From Bradyrhizobiaceae bacterium (GTDB lineage Bacteria; Pseudomonadota; Alphaproteobacteria; Rhizobiales; Xanthobacteraceae), in the NCBI GenBank assembly GCA_947481685.1, contig CANKHA010000006.1:1-64000 (forward strand): DNA of 64,000 bases, read 5' to 3'. The notes below the pieces were generated by a model, which saw only the letters and a list, made by a program, of their open reading frames with translations, did not search any database and was not told the origin of the DNA. Below, piece after piece: positions 55,432-64,000 of this stretch. The position numbers and the translations under genes were made by a program. Numbering within the stretch: position 1 is the stretch's first letter; the number at the start of each line of letters is the position of its first letter.

Positions 55432-56094
55432 TCACATGCCGCTGGCGATATTGATGTCCGCGCTTTCCAGAACAGGCTTTGAATAACCGTCAGCTGCGGC
55501 ATTGATCATCGCCTGGCCAAGCCGTGCGGTTGTCGTCGCGATACCCGGAAACCGACGCACCAGCACGGACGAAAATGGACGGATCACTGCATAGGCCGTC
55601 ATGTACCAGCGCGTCTTTGAGACAACGCCGTGAAGTGGCTGGATGAAACCCGGGCGGAAGAAATATGTTGCTTTGAAGGGCAAGGCAGCAAGCGCGTCCT
55701 CGGTACGAGCCTTCACGCGCGACCACATCTGCCGACTGTCGCGGCTGGTCCCGGCACCGGTCACGTAGATGAAAGTCATTTTCGAATTGAGAGGGGCAAG
55801 CACGTTGGCGACCGCTAACGTGAGGTCGTAAGTGATCCGCGTATAGTCGGCCTCGGACATGCCGACCGAGGAGATACCCAAACAGAAGAAGCAGGCATCA
55901 AAACCCGAGAACCGGTCCGCAACCGCCTCAATCCCTGCCAGATCCGGAAGCACGATCTCGGAGAGCTTGGAGCTCTGTTGTCCCGACGTCGATCGGACGA
56001 CCGACACAATCTCCGTAATGCGATCGTCGAGAAGGCATTCGCGCAGCACGCCCTGACCAACCATGCCGGTCGCGCCGAACATCAATATCTTCAT
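55432..56094 (-). CDS. NAD(P)-binding SDR-like protein (epimerase/HTATIP2-like)
   Basis: A 220-residue Rossmann protein. The dinucleotide motif GATGMVGQG lies at about 7-15. A Thr-Gly-Ala-Gly segment (VTGAGTSRDSRQMW) replaces the usual Tyr-x-x-x-Lys site, and RPGFIQP matches the atypical extended SDR type. Such proteins act as redox sensors or reductases. It is convergent with the cytochrome gene and followed upstream by cfa. Confidence 0.85.
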   Translation of the reverse strand: MKILMFGATGMVGQGVLRECLLDDRITEIVSVVRSTSGQQSSKLSEIVLPDLAGIEAVADRFSGFDACFFCLGISSVGMSEADYTRITYDLTLAVANVLAPLNSKMTFIYVTGAGTSRDSRQMWSRVKARTEDALAALPFKATYFFRPGFIQPLHGVVSKTRWYMTAYAVIRPFSSVLVRRFPGIATTTARLGQAMINAAADGYSKPVLESADINIASGM

Positions 56095-56146
56095 TGGAAT
56101 TCCTTAGCTGTCGACCGCTCGCCCATCTCACTTCGGGACTGAACGC

Positions 56147-57367
56147 CTAGCCCTTGGCGTGCGCGGCGCGTTCCGCGTCGATCATGAAGTCGCGCGTGAT
56201 CGGCACTGCGTCACGCGTCTTCGCCAGCAACAGCTGGAACACCATGTGCGAGCCGTGGAGGAATTCCAGTTCCACGGCCGAGAGATACCACTCCCACATG
56301 CGGCAGAAGCGTTCGTCATAAATGCGCTTGGCCGCTTCGCGGTTGGCGGCAAAGCGCTTCCGCCAATGCTGGCACGTATAATAATAGTGCAGCCGCAGGA
56401 CTTCGTTGTCGGCTACCCAAAGGCCGTTGCGCTCGGTGGCGGCGAACACTTCCGACAACGCCGGCACGTAGGCGCCGGGGAAAATATATTTGCGGATGAA
56501 CGGCCCGGTGGTGCCGGGCACCGACATACGCCCGATGCAGTGGATGAAGGCGTAGCCGTCGTCCTTCAGCAAGTCGCGCACGGTCCAGAAATATTCGTCG
56601 AAGTGGCCGATGCCGACATGTTCCATCATGCCGACCGAGACCACCCGGTCGAACTTGCCTCGCAGGTTGCGGTAATCGAGCTCGCGGAAGTCGATCAGGT
56701 CCGCGACGCCCGCTTCCTTCGCGCGCTCGCGCGAGACCTTGAGCTGCTCGGGCGAAACGTTGATTGCCGTCACATGCGCGCCGGTCTCGCGCGCGATATG
56801 GATGGCGAAGCCGCCCCAGCCTGAGCCGATTTCCGCGACCGTCATACCGGGCTTCAGTTGCAGCTTGGTGGTGGCGTGGATGAGCTTGTTCTGCTGCGCC
56901 TGGTCCAGCGTTTCGTTCTCGGGATCGCGGAAATAGGCGCAGGAATATTGCATCTGCTTGTCGAGGAAGAGTTGGTAGAGCTCGCTCGACACGTCGTAAT
57001 GATGCCGTGCGTTTTTCGCCGCGGCTCCCACGGGATTGGCCTGGTGCCAGCGCCGCAGCGCACGCCAGATTTTCCGCATCACCCGCTGCGAGCCGTACGT
57101 GTAAAGCGCCTGGCGGTTGACCGAGAACAGCATCAGGAAATCATGGACGCTGCTGCCCTCTTCGAAGGTCAGCTTGCCGTCCATGTAGGCTTCGGCGGCG
57201 TAAAGCTCCGGGTTGGTGAAGAGCTTCTTTTCCAGTCCGGCGTCGTGCAGGCGAGTGGTTACCGCCGGGCCCGGCTCCTTGCCGCCGAAAACGTGCCCCC
57301 CGGCGTCGTAGAAGCGCAGGCTGCCCTTCTTGATGAATTTCTCCAGCAAGTTCGAAAGCAGACGCAT
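56147..57367 (-). CDS. cfa: Cyclopropane-fatty-acyl-phospholipid synthase
   Basis: A 406-residue SAM-dependent enzyme that adds a methylene group to unsaturated acyl chains of phospholipids, typically in stationary phase or acid stress. The SAM motif VAEIGSGWGGFAIH is at about 179-192; other family elements are HHYDVSSELYQLFLD, MMEHVG and YIFPGAYVPAL. I start at 57367 (MRLLSNLLEKF), as the frame upstream adds residues outside the family. It is divergent from the ThiE-like gene. Confidence 0.95.
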   Translation of the reverse strand: MRLLSNLLEKFIKKGSLRFYDAGGHVFGGKEPGPAVTTRLHDAGLEKKLFTNPELYAAEAYMDGKLTFEEGSSVHDFLMLFSVNRQALYTYGSQRVMRKIWRALRRWHQANPVGAAAKNARHHYDVSSELYQLFLDKQMQYSCAYFRDPENETLDQAQQNKLIHATTKLQLKPGMTVAEIGSGWGGFAIHIARETGAHVTAINVSPEQLKVSRERAKEAGVADLIDFRELDYRNLRGKFDRVVSVGMMEHVGIGHFDEYFWTVRDLLKDDGYAFIHCIGRMSVPGTTGPFIRKYIFPGAYVPALSEVFAATERNGLWVADNEVLRLHYYYTCQHWRKRFAANREAAKRIYDERFCRMWEWYLSAVELEFLHGSHMVFQLLLAKTRDAVPITRDFMIDAERAAHAKG

Positions 57368-57492
57368 GGGGGAATTCCTTCGAAGGAACGGTAGCTTGAC
57401 GCCGAAGCCAATGTGTAACCTTAGGGCTGGTATAGTCAAACTGCTGCCAGATTAGGGTATCATAAGCCTCATCTGCCGAATTTAAGGACACC

Positions 57493-58140
57493 ATGGCCAA
57501 GAAACCGCAGCCCGAACCCGAACGCCCCGCCCCGCAGCTTTACCTCGTGACGCCGCCGGTCGCGGACGCCGAGGCTTTCGCGCACACGCTCAAAACCGCG
57601 CTGGGCGCGGCCGACATTGCCGCGGTCCTGCTGCGGCTGGCGCCGGGCGGCGAATCCGAACTGGTCGGCCGCATCAAGCATCTGGCCCTGGTCGCTGAGC
57701 AGGGGGGCGCGGCTCTGGTGCTGGACGGTCATGTCGATCTGGTCGGCCGCTCCGGCGCCGACGGCGCCCACCTCACCGGCATTCATGCGCTGCAAGACTC
57801 GATTGATCGCCTGAAACCGGCGCGGATCGTGGGCGCCGGCGGGATGACCACCCGCCACGACGCCATGCTCGCGGCGGAAGCGGATGCCGATTATATTTTG
57901 TTCGGGGAGCCCGATCTCAACGGCGAACGGCCGAGCCTGAGCGCCATCGAGGAGCGCGTGTCGTGGTGGGCGGAGGTTTTCGAATTGCCCTGCGTCGGTT
58001 ACGCGAGCAGCCTTGATGAAGTTGCTGCCTTGACGGCAGCGGGCGCGGATTTTGTTGCCGTGGATTTCGTCTGGGACGATCCTGTCACAGCCGTTGCCAA
58101 TGCAGCGCACCGGCTGAAGCGAATGGAAGCCGCGAAATGA
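57493..58140 (+). CDS. Degenerate ThiE/TenI-like TIM-barrel protein
   Basis: A 215-residue protein that resembles thiamine-phosphate synthase by length and strand pattern (PQLYLVTPPVAD, ALVLDGHVDLVG, GADGAHLTG, DADYILFGEPD). Catalytic elements are missing: the Q-x-R-x-K segment reads LLRLAPGG, the G-x-x-F-x-T-x-T-K loop reads FGEPDLNGE and the last IGGI is VGYAS. It is therefore unlikely to make thiamine phosphate. It overlaps the SEL1-repeat gene by 4 nt. Confidence 0.75.
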   Translation: MAKKPQPEPERPAPQLYLVTPPVADAEAFAHTLKTALGAADIAAVLLRLAPGGESELVGRIKHLALVAEQGGAALVLDGHVDLVGRSGADGAHLTGIHALQDSIDRLKPARIVGAGGMTTRHDAMLAAEADADYILFGEPDLNGERPSLSAIEERVSWWAEVFELPCVGYASSLDEVAALTAAGADFVAVDFVWDDPVTAVANAAHRLKRMEAAK

Positions 58141-59123
58141 GCCCGCGCATTTTCGTTGTCTTGCTCAGTGCGATGCTTGCAACCTCCGTGCAAGCACAGA
58201 CATCCAAACAACCCGCCAAGCCTGCAGCGACAACCCCTGCGACGCCGGCACAGCCCGCGCAGATCGCACCGGATGGCGACGCGGCCTATGGCGCCTATCA
58301 ACGTGGAAACTATCTCACTGCGTTGATCGAAGCCCAGAAGCGGATGGAGCAAAACAACGATCCGAAGGCCATGACGCTGCTCGCGGAGTTATATGCCAAT
58401 GGTTTCGGCGTTCCGCAGAACGAGGCCAAAGCCATCGAGCTTTATAAAAGCGCTGCCGATCGCGGCGACCGCGAGGCTATGTTCCAGCTTGGCCTGATGC
58501 GCTTTGCCGGACGCGGCGGAAAACGCGATCCGGACGAAGCCGCAAAATTGTTTGCGGCGGCGGCCAAGCTCGGAAGCCCGGCGGCGGCCTATAATCTCGC
58601 GCTGCTCTATCTTGAAGGTCAGGTCTTCCCGCAGGATTTCACCCGCGCTGCGGAGCTGTTCAGGACGTCCGCAGGAGCCGGAAATCCCGAGGCGCAATAC
58701 GCGCTCGCCACGCTCTACAAGGAAGGCCGCGGCGTCGAGAAAAATCCGGGCGAAGCGGCGCGCTGGCTCGCGGCTGCGACGATCGCTGGCATCAAGGATG
58801 CCGAAGTCGAATATGCGATCGCGCTGTTCAACGGCACCGGCGTTGCCAAGGATGAAACGAAGGCCGCGGAGATTTTTCTCAAATCCGCGCGGCAGGGAAA
58901 TCCGATTTCGCAAAACCGGCTGGCCCATATCCTGTTTCGCGGGCGGGGTATGCCGGTCGATCAGGTGCAGGCCGCAACGTGGCATCTGGTTGCCAAGGCC
59001 CAGGGCAACGGAGACCCCGCACTCGATGAACTGGTCTCCAAGCTGTCGCCGGAAGACAAGGCTTCCGCCGACAAAGGCGCCAAGCCCTGGCTCGATTTTC
59101 TGGCCAATCGCGGCTCCAACTGA
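58137..59123 (+). CDS. SEL1-like repeat protein, exported
   Basis: A 328-residue protein with a Sec signal (1-21, SVQA) and at least six SEL1/TPR-like repeats (for example AMTLLAELYANGFGVPQNEAKAIELYKSAADRGD and following). SEL1 repeats form a superhelical scaffold for protein interactions. No enzymatic motif is visible. It is translationally coupled to the ThiE-like gene by an ATGA overlap. Confidence 0.9.
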   Translation: MSPRIFVVLLSAMLATSVQAQTSKQPAKPAATTPATPAQPAQIAPDGDAAYGAYQRGNYLTALIEAQKRMEQNNDPKAMTLLAELYANGFGVPQNEAKAIELYKSAADRGDREAMFQLGLMRFAGRGGKRDPDEAAKLFAAAAKLGSPAAAYNLALLYLEGQVFPQDFTRAAELFRTSAGAGNPEAQYALATLYKEGRGVEKNPGEAARWLAAATIAGIKDAEVEYAIALFNGTGVAKDETKAAEIFLKSARQGNPISQNRLAHILFRGRGMPVDQVQAATWHLVAKAQGNGDPALDELVSKLSPEDKASADKGAKPWLDFLANRGSN

Positions 59124-59208
59124 TTTTACCTTCCAGTTCGGAGAGGGTGGCCTCGCGGCGTCGGGACGTGTAAGCAACCTGCCTGCCTAACAAGAAATCC
59201 AAAGCCTC

Positions 59209-60000
59209 ATGCTCCACTCCGCCCTGCTCAATGTCATGGTCAAAGCCGCGCGTCTTGCGGGCCGCAGGCTCAAGCGCGACTTCGGCGAAGTCGAGCATCT
59301 GCAGGTTTCGCTCAAGGGCCCGGCCAATTTCGTGACCGCCGCGGACCGCAAGGCCGAGGAAATCCTGCGTGAAGAGCTGGCCAAGGCGCGGCCTGGCTAC
59401 GGCTTCATTGGTGAAGAAAGCGGCAAGCACGAAGGCAGCGACGCTACGCATCTCTGGATCGTCGATCCGCTCGATGGAACCACCAATTTCCTGCACGGCA
59501 TTCCGCAGTTTGCCATCTCGATCGCGCTGGAACGCGACGGCGTGATTGTCGCGGGCCTGGTCTACAACCCGGCCACGGATGACATGTATTTGGCCGAGCG
59601 CGGCAAAGGGGCTTTCCTCAACGATACGCGGCTGCGCGTTGCCGGACGCAAACGGCTCGCGGACAGCGTCGTCGCCTGCGGTCTTCCCCATATCGGCCGC
59701 GGCGACCTGGAGTTGAATCGCCGGGAAATGGTGGTGGTGCAGGAAAAGGTCGCCGGCTTGCGCCGCTTCGGTTCCGCCGCGCTCGATCTTGCCTTTATCT
59801 CCTCAGGGCGCTTCGACGGCTATTGGGAACGCGGTTTGTCGTCCTGGGACATGGCTGCCGGTATCCTGCTGGTGCGTGAGGCAGGCGGCTATGTCACAGA
59901 TCTGCAAGGTAAAGACGCCATGCTGCAGACGGGTGACATCATTGCAGGCAACGAAACGATCCATCGCGACCTGTTAAGCGTCCTGCGGTCCGCCGGTTAA
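59209..60000 (+). CDS. Inositol monophosphatase family protein (SuhB-like)
   Basis: A 263-residue Mg-dependent phosphatase. The metal-site motifs are clear: GEESGKH (about 66-72), the diagnostic DPLDGTTNFLHG (about 87-98) and the C-terminal WDMAAGILLVREAGG (about 218-232). It hydrolyses inositol-phosphate-like substrates; SuhB proteins also affect rRNA transcription. It is a single gene between the SEL1 gene and the stator pair. Confidence 0.92.
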   Translation: MLHSALLNVMVKAARLAGRRLKRDFGEVEHLQVSLKGPANFVTAADRKAEEILREELAKARPGYGFIGEESGKHEGSDATHLWIVDPLDGTTNFLHGIPQFAISIALERDGVIVAGLVYNPATDDMYLAERGKGAFLNDTRLRVAGRKRLADSVVACGLPHIGRGDLELNRREMVVVQEKVAGLRRFGSAALDLAFISSGRFDGYWERGLSSWDMAAGILLVREAGGYVTDLQGKDAMLQTGDIIAGNETIHRDLLSVLRSAG

Positions 60001-60112
60001 CTCTGCAAAGATTAATTCCGCCACGATTTGACGGTTTTTAGCCGTAGCACGGCAACCGTGTTGTTTTCTTTCGCCCAGCCTGTGCCATATTAGGGCCAGC
60101 TGTCGCATTGAT

Positions 60113-61096
60113 ATGGCGAGCATGGCCCAAGACTCTGAACTGCTGAAGCTTTCGTCACCGCGCATCTTTTTGGTGCGCATGCTTGTATTCTTGATCCTCT
60201 GCGCCCTGCTGGTGGTGGTGCTCTACAAGCAGATCTGGGTCGCCTTCCTCGCCAATCCGGGACTCAATGCGGTGATCTGCGGCGTGCTGCTGGTGGGCGT
60301 CCTGCTCGCCTTCCGCCAGGTCATCCGGCTCTATCCCGAAGTTTCCTGGGTCAACAGTTTTCGCATCGCCGATCCCGGCCTCGCCGTGAACCGCCCGCCG
60401 GTCCTGCTCGCGCCGATGGCCACTATCCTCGGCGACCGCGTCGGCCGCATGGCGATGTCATCGCAATTGATGCGCGGCATCCTGGACTCGATTGCGACGC
60501 GTCTCGATGAAGCGCGCGACATCTCGCGCTACATGACAGGCCTGCTGGTTTTCCTCGGACTGCTCGGCACCTTCTGGGGCCTGATCGAAACCGTGGGTTC
60601 CGTCGGGCGCGTGATCCAGGGCCTCAGCATCGACGGCGACGCCGGCTCGATGCTCGACACATTGAAGGAAGGCCTTGCCGCGCCATTGAGCGGCATGGGC
60701 ATTTCATTCTCCTCCTCCCTGTTTGGTCTCGCCGGCTCCCTCGTTCTCGGCTTCCTCGATCTGCAAATGAGCCAGGCGCAGAACCGTTTCTACACCGACC
60801 TGGAAGATTGGCTCTCGACCAGCGTACAGGACCTTTCGACCGAGCTCGGCGTGCAGGGCAATAATGGCGAAGTCCGCAGCGCCATCGACAAACTGCGCGA
60901 TGCCGTTGCCGAAGCGGGTTCCGGCAAAGCCGCAACCGCCGCGATGGCCAATCTCGCCGAAGCGATCCAGGGCCTTGTTCATCACATGCGCACCGAACAG
61001 CAGATGATCCGCGACTGGGTGGAATCCCAGGCGGAGCAGCATCGCGATATCCGCAAGCTGCTGGAGACGCTGGTGCGCGAGAACGTGCGCAAATAG
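60113..61096 (+). CDS. MotA/TolQ/ExbB-like stator protein
   Basis: A 327-residue inner-membrane protein with four predicted spans (about 19-38, 51-69, 140-162 and 190-215). The third and fourth spans carry the MotA/ExbB channel patterns VFLGLLGTFWGLIETVG and LSGMGISFSSSLFGLAGS. A long cytoplasmic tail (about 216-327) is helical and charged. Together with the downstream OmpA-type protein it forms a proton- or sodium-driven motor module. It is distinct from the TolQ at 34557. Start ATG at 60113 or 9 nt later. Confidence 0.85.
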   Translation: MASMAQDSELLKLSSPRIFLVRMLVFLILCALLVVVLYKQIWVAFLANPGLNAVICGVLLVGVLLAFRQVIRLYPEVSWVNSFRIADPGLAVNRPPVLLAPMATILGDRVGRMAMSSQLMRGILDSIATRLDEARDISRYMTGLLVFLGLLGTFWGLIETVGSVGRVIQGLSIDGDAGSMLDTLKEGLAAPLSGMGISFSSSLFGLAGSLVLGFLDLQMSQAQNRFYTDLEDWLSTSVQDLSTELGVQGNNGEVRSAIDKLRDAVAEAGSGKAATAAMANLAEAIQGLVHHMRTEQQMIRDWVESQAEQHRDIRKLLETLVRENVRK

Positions 61097-61098
61097 GC

Positions 61099-62124
61099 AT
61101 GGCACTGGCTCGCAGATCGCGCGGTGATCCCGGCATGAATTACTGGCCGGGCTTCGTCGATGCGTTATCGACGTTGATCCTGAGCGTGGTGTTCCTGCTC
61201 TCGGTCTTCGTCATCGTGCAGTTTTATCTGGCGCAGGAAGTCAGCGGCAAAGACACCGCGCTGCAACGCCTCAACGCACAGATCGCCCAGCTCACCAACC
61301 TGCTGTCGCTGGAAAAGTCCGGTGCCGTCGATCTCGAGCAGCAACTCGCGCAAATGCGCGCCGGCCTCGCCACCGCCGAAAACGAACGCGACCGCCTGAA
61401 GGGTTTGGCGGATAGCGCAAGTGGGGCCGCGGCAGCGCAAGGCCAGGTCAGCCAGCTGAGCACTGAGCTCGATACGCAAAAATCGTTGTCGGCGCGCGCG
61501 CTGGCGCAAGTCGAGGCGCTCAATCAGCAGATTGCAGCGCTGCGCCGCCAGCTCGGCGCACTGGAATCGGCGCTCGATGTCTCCGATCAGCGCGAGAAGG
61601 AATCCCAAACGCGCCTCGCCGAGCTTGGCCAGCGGCTCAACGTCGCACTGGCGCAACGGGTGCAGGAACTGTCGCGTTTCCGCTCGGACTTCTTCGGCCG
61701 GCTGCGCACCATCCTCGGCAATCGTCAGGATGTGCGCATCGTCGGCGACCGTTTCGTCTTCCAGTCTGAGGTTTTCTTCGACGCCAGTCAGGCGCTGTTG
61801 AAGCCGGAGGGCATGTCCGAACTCGACACGGTTGCGGGCGCCTTGCTTGAACTCGAAAAGCAAATCCCGACGGACATCGCCTGGGTCATGCGCGTGGACG
61901 GTCATACCGACGCAAGGCCGATCTTCACCGCGCAATTCCGCTCCAACTGGGATCTCTCCGCCGCGCGCGCGATCTCGGTGGTGCAGTATCTGGTCAGCAA
62001 GGGCGTCTCGCCGCAGCATCTGGTCGCCGCCGGCTTTGGCGAATTCCAGCCGCTCGATACCGCCGCAAGCGAAGCCGCCTATAGCCGCAACCGGCGCATC
62101 GAACTGAAGCTGACGGAGCGGTGA
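61099..62124 (+). CDS. MotB/OmpA-like stator partner with long coiled coil
   Basis: A 341-residue protein with one TM helix (about 20-43) that carries Asp21 in WPGFVDALSTLIL, the position of the MotB ion-carrying Asp. A coiled coil of about 130 residues (about 47-185, Gln/Leu/Ala-rich) leads to an OmpA domain (about 205-341; VDGHTDARPIF and YSRNRRIELKL) that binds peptidoglycan. It starts 2 nt after the MotA/ExbB-like stop. The rotor or effector is unknown. Confidence 0.87.
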   Translation: MALARRSRGDPGMNYWPGFVDALSTLILSVVFLLSVFVIVQFYLAQEVSGKDTALQRLNAQIAQLTNLLSLEKSGAVDLEQQLAQMRAGLATAENERDRLKGLADSASGAAAAQGQVSQLSTELDTQKSLSARALAQVEALNQQIAALRRQLGALESALDVSDQREKESQTRLAELGQRLNVALAQRVQELSRFRSDFFGRLRTILGNRQDVRIVGDRFVFQSEVFFDASQALLKPEGMSELDTVAGALLELEKQIPTDIAWVMRVDGHTDARPIFTAQFRSNWDLSAARAISVVQYLVSKGVSPQHLVAAGFGEFQPLDTAASEAAYSRNRRIELKLTER

Positions 62125-62573
62125 GCGCCGAGGCCCCGAGGCTTCGCCCTTACACTGCCGCGGACGAAGACGCGGCCATCGCGCTCTGGCTGCGGACCTG
62201 GCAGCAAACCTATCCCGACATCGATTTTGCCGCGCGGCTCGACTGGTGGCGCACCCGCTGGCGCGACGAACTGGTTGCACGGACGAAGATCACGGTGACG
62301 GAAAACTCAGGCCTCATGACAGGCTTTGTCACCGTCGATCCAGCCACGCTCTATCTCGATCAGATCGTGGTGGCGCCCGAAGCCTGGGGCACCGGGACGG
62401 CGGAAGCGCTGGTGGACGAAGCACGCCGCATTTCACCGCGCGGTCTGGACTTGCAAGTAAACCAGGACAACACGCGCGCCATCCGCTTCTATGAGAAGCA
62501 GGGTTTCACCATCACCGGCGAAGACAAGAACTCGTCAGGACGGCTGACGTACTGGATGCAATGGCGGCCATAA
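62121..62573 (+). CDS. GNAT-family N-acetyltransferase
   Basis: A 150-residue GNAT protein. The acetyl-CoA motif is VVAPEAWGTGTAEALVDEA (about 75-93), followed by VNQDNTRAIRFYEKQGF (about 111-127), the standard GNAT motifs A and B. The start is GTG at 62121, overlapping the OmpA-like stop by 3 nt. Substrate unknown. It ends at the tandem-hairpin array. Confidence 0.88.
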   Translation: MSAEAPRLRPYTAADEDAAIALWLRTWQQTYPDIDFAARLDWWRTRWRDELVARTKITVTENSGLMTGFVTVDPATLYLDQIVVAPEAWGTGTAEALVDEARRISPRGLDLQVNQDNTRAIRFYEKQGFTITGEDKNSSGRLTYWMQWRP

Positions 62574-62674
62574 GCGCACCTGTTTACGGGAAGCGCATTA
62601 CGAAAATAGCGCACCCGCTTGCGGGAAGCGCGTTACGAAAAAAGCTCACCCGCTTGCGGGAAGAGCTAAAAAAA

Positions 62675-62677
<3 letters not shown>
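62573..62677. repeat. Three tandem 35-bp hairpin units between convergent genes
   Basis: Units 62573-62607, 62608-62642 and 62643-62677 share the pattern AGCGCACCCGCTTGCGGGAAGCGCGTTACGAAAAA with few changes. Each can form an AGCGC...GCGC outer stem and a CCCGC/GCGGG inner stem, with an A-run at its end; unit 3 has compensatory AGCT/AGCT arms. The array starts at the GNAT stop codon and ends in the ABC transporter stop codon (62675-62677). It probably ends transcription from both sides. Confidence 0.75.

Positions 62678-64000
<1,323 letters not shown>

Noticed and set aside
60113..62124. Zorya-type defence system
   Set aside because: The two genes resemble ZorA/ZorB in layout, but there is no ZorC, ZorD or ZorE nearby, and the neighbours are housekeeping genes.

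Overview
The window is chromosomal DNA of a GC-rich alphaproteobacterium of the Hyphomicrobiales (Rhizobiales), most like the Bradyrhizobium / Nitrobacteraceae / Xanthobacteraceae neighbourhood. The evidence is gene order and family content: ruvC-ruvA-ruvB-ybgC-tolQ-tolR-tolA-tolB-pal-ybgF-tilS-ftsH on one strand; a 6S RNA between zapA and the 5-formyl-THF cyclo-ligase gene; tkt-gap-pgk-fba; CIRCE-controlled groESL; and many small conserved Rhizobiales families (DUF2852, DUF4164, a ThiE-like protein). I see no rRNA or tRNA genes, transposases, CRISPR array or phage genes.

Layout. 0-7 kb: L,D-transpeptidase, a lone cheZ, a lipoprotein-arsC-arsN2 operon, groESL, a class II aldolase-like protein and a META-domain protein. 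7.3-14.4 kb: three exported proteins (a heme-motif/Vgb-like beta-propeller, an isochorismatase-fold protein lacking its cysteine, a dienelactone hydrolase) facing a three-gene TRAP transporter. 14.6-18.1 kb: an SbmA/YddA-type ABC exporter, a TorF-type porin and a histone H1-like protein. 18.2-26.6 kb: glcD-glcE-glcF glycolate oxidase, a small cytochrome c, a tandem UspA protein, an exported hydrolase, a beta-helix protein and a TetR regulator. 26.7-41.1 kb: the large minus-strand ftsH / tol-pal / ruv block. 41.1-45.8 kb: yebC, ymdB, 5-FCL, an unannotated 58-residue membrane protein, 6S RNA, a noncoding block with REP-like hairpins, an orphan Imm53 pair, zapA and a DUF4164 gene. 46-51.6 kb: tkt, gap, pgk, fba. 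51.7-57.4 kb: an accessory-looking segment with an exported hydrolase, a PQQ dehydrogenase plus cytochrome c, an NAD(P)-binding protein and cfa. 57.5-64 kb: ThiE-like, SEL1-repeat and inositol-phosphatase proteins, a MotA/ExbB-like plus OmpA-like stator pair, a GNAT enzyme and an MsbA-like ABC exporter cut by the window end.

How the genes work together. The 26.7-41.1 kb block serves envelope constriction and integrity (Tol-Pal, FtsH) and Holliday-junction processing (RuvABC). The 46-51.6 kb block forms the triose/hexose-phosphate trunk used for glycolysis, gluconeogenesis or a Calvin cycle. GlcDEF oxidises glycolate to glyoxylate. The 7-14 kb and 51.7-55.4 kb clusters look like periplasmic oxidation or hydrolysis functions with unknown substrates.

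The least-described material is between the genes. One hairpin family occurs four times with a fixed 11-nt loop and compensatory stem changes; one copy lies inside the tol-pal operon and one supplies a stop codon. Three 35-bp hairpin units are tandemly repeated between convergent genes. The gap leader can form two mutually exclusive helices. The 6S RNA locus carries an inserted immunity-like gene pair.
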